5,115 bases of DNA from Candidatus Cloacimonadota bacterium. Its GTDB lineage: Bacteria; Cloacimonadota; Cloacimonadia; JGIOTU-2. Below are positions 1 to 5,115 of this stretch, piece by piece (within the stretch, counting starts at the first letter, position 1; each line of letters begins with the position of its first letter). The position numbers and the translations under genes are program-made. A model generated the notes under the pieces. It ran no database searches, was not told the origin of the DNA, and saw nothing but the letters and a program-made list of their open reading frames with translations. The stretch covers positions 1 to 5,115 of the forward strand of contig JAGHCS010000074.1 in NCBI GenBank assembly GCA_021160355.1, given 5' to 3'.

Positions 1-3000
1 ACCCATGCAGTGATTGATATATCTGAAGTAATATTTCCTCTATTACCACAATCAACATACCTATTCCCATTGAAACTTAAGGTCGTATTTATTTTTCCTT
101 CATTTGAATAATCTTCAGTGTTGATTTCACCTTCGTTATCCATGAACAGCCCATTATATGAATTGATACTCTCTGTTACTATCGAGTCATTATCATCATT
201 CATTTTATAATGAAGGACAGGAGAGATTGTGCCTGTTAGCGTATGGTCAGTGTAATAGACATAATAAGTATCATTATCCAAGCTTTCCCATTCTAATGTT
301 ATTTTACCATCATTTTCAGATGCTTGAGTAAAATTCCATCTGTACTCATATGCTCCCATATCCACGCTATTAGTTTTTGAACTGTCAAACTCAAATACAC
401 GAGGATTCTTTGCAATGTCTTCTGATAACAAATTTAGCCCTGTTGCAATGTCATATCCAGCATCTATACAAGGAGAGGTGATTTTTAAACTGAAATCACC
501 GTTAGACGGGTCTTTAAATTGTGGATTATCATGAATTGTGCCTGTTCCAGTGAAAGTATTATCATCAACACATGAATATCTAATTTCAGTTTTAGTACCG
601 CTATAGTTTCGATCACCATAATTTGATGTATTATTCAATAAAATACAGTTATATATATTATGTGTTCCGGAATTAACATGAATTGCGGAACTAACATTTT
701 CTGGATAGGTTCGGTTATCATTTGTTACATTTGCATAAAACATACAATTTGTAAGTGTTATGTTCCATGCATATATTGCTCCACCTTGTTTTGCTTCATT
801 TTCATAAAATAATGAACCAAGAATTTTAATGGCAGAAGTATCATGGCAGTATATTGCTCCACCTTCTTGTTTTGATTGACTACCAGCAGCACAATTATTT
901 TCAAAAATAGAATTACTTATTATCGAATCACTTGAACGTAACGTAAAAATACAACCGCCATTACTATAAATGGAAGTGGTTCTATTGGATTTAAAAGAAC
1001 AGTGATCAATTATTACCTCAGAATAAACAAAAAACAATCCTCCACCATGTGCACGGTTATAGTAATTATACATATGATAGTAATCTGTTGTAATTAGTCC
1101 TGTATTAGCTGTGTTGTTATTAAAAATACAGCTTTGTAAAGTACCTTCAAAGTCTTCCAGATATCCTCCCCCGCCAAGTTGAGCGGTATTATCCTCAATC
1201 ATACAATCAATTATATTGATAGAGTTACCTTTAATATATAAGCCTCCACCCCGTTGCGCAGAGCAATTCTTGATTATACAGTTTTTAATCGTTACATTGT
1301 CATATACAGAATATATTCCACCACCTAAATCAGCATTTCCATTTTCAACCGTAAAACCATCAAATATAGCATTTAAAGCGAGAACAACAACATGCGAATT
1401 ATCTGAACCATAAATGATAGTTTCATTAGAATCAATATCTCTATACCAATTTTCGTCGTAACCACCATACAAATAAGTAAAATTATTTAAAGATATGTCT
1501 TCATTATATGTGCCTCCCTGAACTTTAATTATTGCTGGGACTTGTTCCGTAGATACAGAATTCATAATTGCATATCCAATTGATTGCCATGGATTTATTA
1601 TTGTCCCTTTACCATAATTATCACTGCCTTCTAATTGGCTGACATAATAAACATTATTGTTCTTTACGATATATTCGGGACTTTCTTCCATTTCACCTTT
1701 ATACGACAACCTAAACTTAATTTTATTCTTCCAAGTACTGACATTTTCAAATGCAACACCTTCCACTTTCACATATGCAACACCTCCATAATATGGACTG
1801 CTACATTCTTCCGTACAAGTTCCATCTGTATAAACACCATCAACGCTGAGCCAATTATCACACCAGATTGGTTCGCCGTTATTATCTTCATTTGAATACT
1901 TATATTCAAATGTAATAGGATATAAACTTTCGTTATCTAAATCAGTAACCATCAGAAGAACATCAGGATTTATATCCAACACGGCAAACTGATTTGAAAT
2001 CCATTCTCCTCCAGCACCTCTAACCTTAAGTGTATTGAATGTTAATCCTTTAAATCCTATGGAAGTTACCAATGCAAATGGTTGATTGAGTGATGATATA
2101 TTTCGTCCATAAACAACAATCTTATATTCTCCGGCAGGTATATTGTCCCTGAATTTATCGAACAGAACTACTTGCTCCACAGTATCATAGCGATTAGTAA
2201 ACAAGCCGTCATTTTTTGCGTTTTCCGTTGGATCAACCGTAGATTCCGTCTCGTTAAAATCATCATATTCTTTAAAATAAAATGGATAATAAACATTTGT
2301 CTCATTATCGTTATACACAACATAGACATCAAGGTCATTAACGATGGCATTGTCCACAGATGGATTGCCCGGAGGATCAATCCAGACAAGTGTTATCGAT
2401 TCGTTATCATACAAATCAGCCAGTATATCAAATTGATACTCCAGATAATCACCCGTTTCACCGATCACACCTTTTACAATGTGTCCGCCTTCTGCTCCAT
2501 CGTAATTAAGAACCGCGTCTATACTGGCTTTAGCATCAACCAAACCGAATCCGTAACTGAAATCAGGCCCGGGATTTCCCAAATCCTCAGCATAGTTACA
2601 CAACAAAGCCTTAACAATATCAGCAGTCGGATATTCTCCATATGCGTACTCATACGCCTCGTGTATCAGCGCACATATCCCCGTCACCACCGGACAAGAC
2701 ATAGAGGTGCCATCTTTGTAATCATAAGCATTATCCTTAATTGTAGAATATAACTCAAATCCATCGGCAACCAAATCCGGTTTAACGCGACCATCATCTG
2801 TTGGTCCAAAACTACTAAAGTCTGATATTATCGTCTCATTCTCATCTACTCCAAGTGCCCCTACTGTTATAATATTTTTCGCGGAACTAATTGGAAGTAT
2901 GCAATAATAATATTCATCATCATAAAGAACTCCATCATGATTATCCGGATCAGTAATATCATAATCACCTCTATCATTACCCGCAGATTTTAATACAAGC

Positions 3001-4241
3001 GCATCATTATCATAATAATCATATATAAATTCATCAAAATCCTGAGTATCACTTGTATAATTGCCAAATAAATATATATTATCTTCCCATCTGTACTGTA
3101 AATAATTTCCTGAAACATAATATCCCCATCCAACAACAAGTCCCCATGAATTATTTGATATTGGCGCGTTATATTGTATCAAGGCTGTGTACAAATCTTC
3201 CGCATAGTCTGTATCAGGTGTGGGAACTATAGGATGTGAAAAAGGAATATAAACACTGAAAGAAATTATATTAGCAAGTTCAGCCATTCCCCCGGTGTTT
3301 CCGTCATTATCGTTCAAGCTTAATGTCGCGCCTATTGTTCCCGCGACATGTGTGGCATGGTCAGAAACATAATCGTTTTCCGCAATTGTTAATCTTCCGT
3401 ATAAATCTGAATGAGCATATATTTTCCCACAATCTTTAACAGCCACGTTTATTCCATCTCCTTTAAACCCGTATGGTACAGGTGGAGATTCTCTAAAATC
3501 TTGCTCGAAAAGACCGGATATTGTATTTCCATCATTATCCCAGAATACATTCGATAATTTACCAGCATTGATATTATTAGGCATAGCTGGCGGAGATATT
3601 TCTTCTATATACTTAACAAATTCTAACTCAGCCAGATTCGTTATAGTTGAAGGTTTAACATAAATTTTAAGTTTATGACTCCGTGAAAAATTATTTGACT
3701 CTATCCTGCATCCAAGAGATCGCATTTCAGACACAGCTTCTTCAAAAGAAACGTCATCGAAAACAGAAACAGTTACTTTTATATAATCTCCATCTTTTGC
3801 GTACGCAGGTATTCTTTGTTTATATAATTGCTCGGTCATTTTATCCGCAGGATCAATTTCAGCAAAACCATATACAGAAAATTGCCCTTTCAATTTTTGG
3901 AATTTATCCTCATTTAACTCAACAATATATGTATTATCCGAAACATAGTTTATAAGTGTAACCCCATATTTTTTAAGTTTGTTTTTCAAATTTTTTGTTA
4001 TTGGAGATTTTAATTTTAGATATACTTTTTTGGATTCCGTTTTATCTGTTATATCTAATAAAAACTCTTCTTTTTTAAATTCAACCGCCCGGGATTTTAA
4101 ATCAAGCATTCCCCTGTTCTGAAAAGATTTCCTATTCTTTTTAAATTTGACATCTTCCTGATTATTAGATGTTTGAGCGTTTATAACCGAAATAAAATAT
4201 AAAAATATTACCCAAAAAGACAAAAATATTACCTTTTTCAT
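1..4241 (-). CDS. Giant secreted S8 (subtilisin-like, KP-43-type) serine protease with beta-helix and LamG domains; 3' end beyond window
   Basis: The frame is open for 1413 codons from ATG at 4241 to the window edge. The start is supported by AGAGGT 4 nt upstream and a signal peptide (about 1-22, ending INA|Q). Residues 72-230 hold two propeptide-like modules. The catalytic domain is about 258-580: Asp270 in VAVKDCG, His295 in DHATHVAGTIGA, SNNSWG at 362-367, oxyanion Asn422 in SAGND, and Ser513 in GTSMSCPVVTG. All four key residues are present, so an active endopeptidase is expected. A KP-43-like C-terminal beta-sandwich follows (590-725; LVWIDPPG and VNDLDVYVV). Residues 730-855 are unassigned. 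The beta-helix runs from YYVS at 865 to about 1205 (GGG/GGA-I-Y repeats), followed by DMGAYEY at 1294-1300, an FnIII-like strand segment (1303-1335) and LamG from about 1341. It is probably cotranscribed with the PEP-CTERM gene upstream. Secretion and the protease fold are secure; the substrate and the C-terminal anchor are unknown. Confidence 0.95.
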   Translation of the reverse strand, partial: MKKVIFLSFWVIFLYFISVINAQTSNNQEDVKFKKNRKSFQNRGMLDLKSRAVEFKKEEFLLDITDKTESKKVYLKLKSPITKNLKNKLKKYGVTLINYVSDNTYIVELNEDKFQKLKGQFSVYGFAEIDPADKMTEQLYKQRIPAYAKDGDYIKVTVSVFDDVSFEEAVSEMRSLGCRIESNNFSRSHKLKIYVKPSTITNLAELEFVKYIEEISPPAMPNNINAGKLSNVFWDNDGNTISGLFEQDFRESPPVPYGFKGDGINVAVKDCGKIYAHSDLYGRLTIAENDYVSDHATHVAGTIGATLSLNDNDGNTGGMAELANIISFSVYIPFSHPIVPTPDTDYAEDLYTALIQYNAPISNNSWGLVVGWGYYVSGNYLQYRWEDNIYLFGNYTSDTQDFDEFIYDYYDNDALVLKSAGNDRGDYDITDPDNHDGVLYDDEYYYCILPISSAKNIITVGALGVDENETIISDFSSFGPTDDGRVKPDLVADGFELYSTIKDNAYDYKDGTSMSCPVVTGICALIHEAYEYAYGEYPTADIVKALLCNYAEDLGNPGPDFSYGFGLVDAKASIDAVLNYDGAEGGHIVKGVIGETGDYLEYQFDILADLYDNESITLVWIDPPGNPSVDNAIVNDLDVYVVYNDNETNVYYPFYFKEYDDFNETESTVDPTENAKNDGLFTNRYDTVEQVVLFDKFRDNIPAGEYKIVVYGRNISSLNQPFALVTSIGFKGLTFNTLKVRGAGGEWISNQFAVLDINPDVLLMVTDLDNESLYPITFEYKYSNEDNNGEPIWCDNWLSVDGVYTDGTCTEECSSPYYGGVAYVKVEGVAFENVSTWKNKIKFRLSYKGEMEESPEYIVKNNNVYYVSQLEGSDNYGKGTIINPWQSIGYAIMNSVSTEQVPAIIKVQGGTYNEDISLNNFTYLYGGYDENWYRDIDSNETIIYGSDNSHVVVLALNAIFDGFTVENGNADLGGGIYSVYDNVTIKNCIIKNCSAQRGGGLYIKGNSINIIDCMIEDNTAQLGGGGYLEDFEGTLQSCIFNNNTANTGLITTDYYHMYNYYNRAHGGGLFFVYSEVIIDHCSFKSNRTTSIYSNGGCIFTLRSSDSIISNSIFENNCAAGSQSKQEGGAIYCHDTSAIKILGSLFYENEAKQGGAIYAWNITLTNCMFYANVTNDNRTYPENVSSAIHVNSGTHNIYNCILLNNTSNYGDRNYSGTKTEIRYSCVDDNTFTGTGTIHDNPQFKDPSNGDFSLKITSPCIDAGYDIATGLNLLSEDIAKNPRVFEFDSSKTNSVDMGAYEYRWNFTQASENDGKITLEWESLDNDTYYVYYTDHTLTGTISPVLHYKMNDDNDSIVTESINSYNGLFMDNEGEINTEDYSNEGKINTTLSFNGNRYVDCGNRGNITSDISITAW
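627..1364 (-). repeat. Coding repeats of the right-handed beta-helix (Pmp/choice-of-anchor Q-like rungs)
   Basis: This stretch encodes about residues 960-1205 of the large protein. Each rung has a strand ending in N/D/S-C or S, a pair of hydrophobics, and then x-x-N, often followed by GGG/GGA and I/L-Y. Examples are KNCIIKNCSA..GGGLY, QSCIFNNNTA, SNSIFENNCAA..GGAIY and GSLFYENEAKQGGAIY. This resembles the FxxN plus GGA(I/L) repeats of chlamydial polymorphic membrane proteins. The Cys (or Ser) position recurs at 988, 1013, 1038, 1081, 1111(S), 1143(S), 1166 and 1199. Spacing is 25, 25, 43, 30, 32, 23 and 33 residues, so rungs vary by inserted loops. Such helices usually form elongated adhesive or carbohydrate-interacting stalks. 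Confidence 0.85.
772..865 (-). repeat. Pair of identical 16-bp direct repeats inside the beta-helix coding region
   Basis: The plus-strand 16-mer tatattgctccacctt occurs at 772-787 and again at 850-865, exactly 78 bp (26 codons) apart and in the same frame. It encodes the GGAIY core of two neighbouring rungs. Identity at the DNA level suggests a fairly recent duplication, conversion between rungs, or codon conservation of this motif. Recombination between the copies would remove one rung without shifting the frame. Confidence 0.75.
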
Positions 4242-4245
4242 AATT

Positions 4246-4251
4246 ACCTCT
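4246..4251 (-). promoter_or_regulatory. Ribosome binding site of the S8 protease gene
   Basis: AGAGGT lies 4 nt upstream of the ATG at 4241, within the 26-nt gap after the stop of the PEP-CTERM gene. It gives the protease its own translation start within a shared transcript. Confidence 0.65.
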
Positions 4252-4267
4252 AATCGATGATATTAAA

Positions 4268-4843
4268 TTATAGATACTTTTTTTTGATAAATGATTTAAG
4301 GAAAATAGCTCCAAAAACAAAAAGCCCCATACTTATAGGCTCGGGAACAGATGCAACAAAGTAATTAGGACCAAGCAATCCCAACATTTCAGAATCTGAT
4401 CCAATATTAATTCTTATTGGAATATAATCTATTACAGGTTCATAAGTATCGTTGTAATCAGGTAAATAATAGGTATCCGGTAAGAGATAAAAAACAAATG
4501 TTGTTCCAACAGGTATAGGATCGTTTGTTCTAATCACCGGATATTCTACCATAGGAAGACTTACGGTAGAATTATGTCCTATCGAATAATATTGTGTATT
4601 TAACACATTATATTCATTATCAATATCCATGTATACATTTAAATAGTCCAAATGAAAGGATAGTGATTCAATGGCATCAACTTCATTAATAGTCATTTCA
4701 AGTACCCATAGATTATTAACGCCAAGTTCAGTATCTTCGTATAAATCCAACGTAATAGAGCCATCGGAAGTGGTTACAGACGCGAAAACAGAGCAAGAAA
4801 ATAGAAACGCTGGAATAATCAATAAAAACAATATTTTTTTCAT
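4268..4843 (-). CDS. Small secreted PEP-CTERM sorting domain protein, 191 aa
   Basis: The protein starts with a typical signal peptide (MKK, then a hydrophobic core, probable cleavage after VFA at residue 21). It continues with about 140 beta-rich residues high in Asp, Tyr and Asn. It ends in a PEP-CTERM tail: V-P-E-P at 166-169, a hydrophobic stretch 170-182, and a basic end with KKK at 187-189. In known systems this tail sends a protein to the inner membrane, where an exosortase processes it for surface or matrix display. The ATG at 4843 is preferred over an in-frame GTG at 4867 because the signal peptide begins there and AAGGGGG lies 5 nt upstream. The middle contains 'IESLSFHLDY', which recalls cohesin-like beta-sandwiches seen in other PEP-CTERM proteins, but I cannot assign a family. 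It is first in a probable two-gene operon with the protease. The tail identification is firm; the function is unknown. Confidence 0.92.
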   Translation of the reverse strand: MKKILFLLIIPAFLFSCSVFASVTTSDGSITLDLYEDTELGVNNLWVLEMTINEVDAIESLSFHLDYLNVYMDIDNEYNVLNTQYYSIGHNSTVSLPMVEYPVIRTNDPIPVGTTFVFYLLPDTYYLPDYNDTYEPVIDYIPIRINIGSDSEMLGLLGPNYFVASVPEPISMGLFVFGAIFLKSFIKKKYL

Positions 4844-4848
4844 AGTTG

Positions 4849-4855
4849 CCCCCTT
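4849..4855 (-). promoter_or_regulatory. Ribosome binding site of the PEP-CTERM gene
   Basis: AAGGGGG sits 5 nt before the ATG at 4843. It is G-rich rather than a perfect AGGAGG, but is the only purine block nearby. It lies inside the stretch that would be coding if the upstream GTG at 4867 were used, so it decides in favour of the ATG. Confidence 0.6.
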
Positions 4856-4895
4856 GGATGTAAACACACGGATTCCTTTGTTATTATCTACTTAT

Positions 4896-4924
4896 AATAT
4901 AACACATGAAAACAGTATTTTCAA
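4896..4924 (-). promoter_or_regulatory. Sigma70-type promoter for the PEP-CTERM/protease operon
   Basis: Read on the minus strand, TTGAAA (4924-4919) and TATATT (4901-4896) are separated by exactly 17 bp. Each differs from consensus at one position. Transcription would start near 4889, giving a leader of about 45 nt before the ATG at 4843. AT-rich DNA yields chance matches, but the spacing and the position upstream of the first gene support it. No second promoter fits in the 26-nt gap before the protease gene. Confidence 0.55.
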
Positions 4925-4933
4925 ACACAATAA

Positions 4934-4968
4934 CTTTGCCTGACTGTAATTTAATTATACAGGCAAAG
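4934..4968 (-). terminator. Hairpin upstream of the operon; weak terminator or operator-like dyad
   Basis: Perfect 9-bp arms (CTTTGCCTG at 4934-4942 and CAGGCAAAG at 4960-4968) enclose a 17-nt AT-rich loop. On the minus strand the stem is followed by TTATTGTGTTTG, which is only moderately T-rich, so termination would be weak. The stem overlaps the stop codon side of the short coding-like frame ending at 4955 and ends 9 nt before the -35 element. A terminator for an upstream minus-strand gene is the simplest reading; a regulator-binding dyad is the alternative. Confidence 0.4.
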
Positions 4969-5059
4969 CATCAACAAAAATCGGTACTTCCGGATCGACA
5001 TATTTCAGCCAATCAATGAATGGTTTTTTCGGGTACACCGGAATTGCTAAGGTGTGTCA
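4955..5059 (-). pseudogene. Possible remnant of a small unidentified gene
   Basis: After an in-frame TGA (5059-5057) the minus strand is open for 33 codons to TAA at 4957-4955. The peptide looks protein-like (IPVYPKKPFIDWLKYVDPE, then VPIFVDALPV) and uses non-AT-biased codons such as CCG, GTG and CTG. It has no ATG in frame. An ATG at 5060-5058 lies in the neighbouring frame, and a one-base change would join it to this frame, so a frameshifted and truncated small gene is possible. I do not recognise the family. It could also be chance. Confidence 0.22.
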
Positions 5060-5115
5060 TAAAAAGTGTGTAAATGGTTGTAGTTTTTGATAAATCTTAA
5101 CAGCTGGTGTAGACT
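5047..5115 (-). CDS. Possible 3' end of an upstream gene entering from outside the window (transposase-like, uncertain)
   Basis: The minus-strand frame from the window edge is open for 22 codons to TAG at 5049-5047. It encodes a peptide containing LLRFIKNYNHLHTFYDTP. The 'I-x-x-Y-N' pattern near the end recalls the C-terminus of DDE transposases such as IS630 types. The piece is too short for any firm call, and it could be a chance frame or part of a decayed element. Confidence 0.2.
   Translation of the reverse strand, partial: SLHQLLRFIKNYNHLHTFYDTP

Noticed and set aside
2172..2753. 193-codon open frame on the plus strand
   Set aside because: It lies wholly antisense to the S8 catalytic and beta-sandwich coding region, whose motifs are unmistakable. 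The peptide is Ile/Arg-rich with no domain pattern, as expected of a shadow frame.
3683..3955. Plus-strand open frame of 90 codons
   Set aside because: It is antisense to the propeptide region of the protease; its Gln/His/Leu-rich content is the complement of Lys/Glu-rich coding sequence.
4787..4798. Lipobox-like LFSC at residues 14-17 of the PEP-CTERM protein
   Set aside because: Phe at the -2 position is a poor lipobox, and a normal signal peptidase I site (VFA|S) follows directly; the PEP-CTERM tail already explains its membrane sorting.
4844..4867. GTG at 4867 as start of the PEP-CTERM gene
   Set aside because: It would add eight residues before a standard MKK signal peptide and would place the ribosome binding site inside the coding region.
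4893..4898. TATAAT on the plus strand as a divergent promoter
   Set aside because: No -35-like element stands at the right distance and no plus-strand gene follows; it is part of the AT-rich minus-strand -10 region.
4671..4943. Plus-strand open frame of 90 codons
   Set aside because: It is antisense to the signal peptide half of the PEP-CTERM gene and its promoter, with low-complexity content and no family pattern.
5016..5090. Small plus-strand ORF starting MNGFFGYTG with two Cys pairs
   Set aside because: About 24 codons, no ribosome binding site, and it overlaps better coding-like frames on the other strand.

Overview
The window is AT-rich bacterial DNA, and almost all of it is taken up by two genes for exported proteins on the minus strand. 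A PEP-CTERM sorting tail, a subtilisin-like protease fused to a Chlamydia-Pmp-like/'choice-of-anchor Q' parallel beta-helix, and a LamG-type domain suggest a Gram-negative with an exosortase system. The Verrucomicrobiota/Kiritimatiellota/Lentisphaerota part of the PVC group, or Omnitrophota, would fit. This placement rests on domain content only and is tentative.

Layout, read in the direction of transcription (high to low coordinates). Bases 5115-4925 hold no intact gene. There is a short reading frame entering from outside the window (stop at 5047), a second short coding-like frame ending at 4955, and a 9-bp-arm hairpin at 4934-4968. A good sigma70-type promoter (TTGAAA, 17 bp, TATATT) lies at 4896-4924. 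It precedes a 191-residue secreted PEP-CTERM protein (4843-4268). After a 26-nt gap with its own Shine-Dalgarno, a very large gene starts at 4241 and runs off the window at base 1 with no stop: 1413 complete codons and no interruption.

The large protein contains, in order: a signal peptide; two consecutive propeptide-like modules; a complete S8 (subtilase) catalytic domain resembling the KP-43 group, with Asp270, His295, Asn422 and Ser513; the KP-43-type C-terminal beta-sandwich; an unassigned beta-rich segment; a right-handed beta-helix with GGG/GGA-I-Y repeats and a Cys ladder; a 'DMGAYEY' anchor motif; a short FnIII-like strand segment; and the start of a LamG domain cut by the window edge.

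The two genes probably form one transcription unit. A reasonable inference is a surface system: a small membrane-sorted PEP-CTERM protein and a giant secreted protease/adhesin-like protein made together. Whether the protease acts on the small protein, on itself, or on external polymers cannot be read from the sequence.
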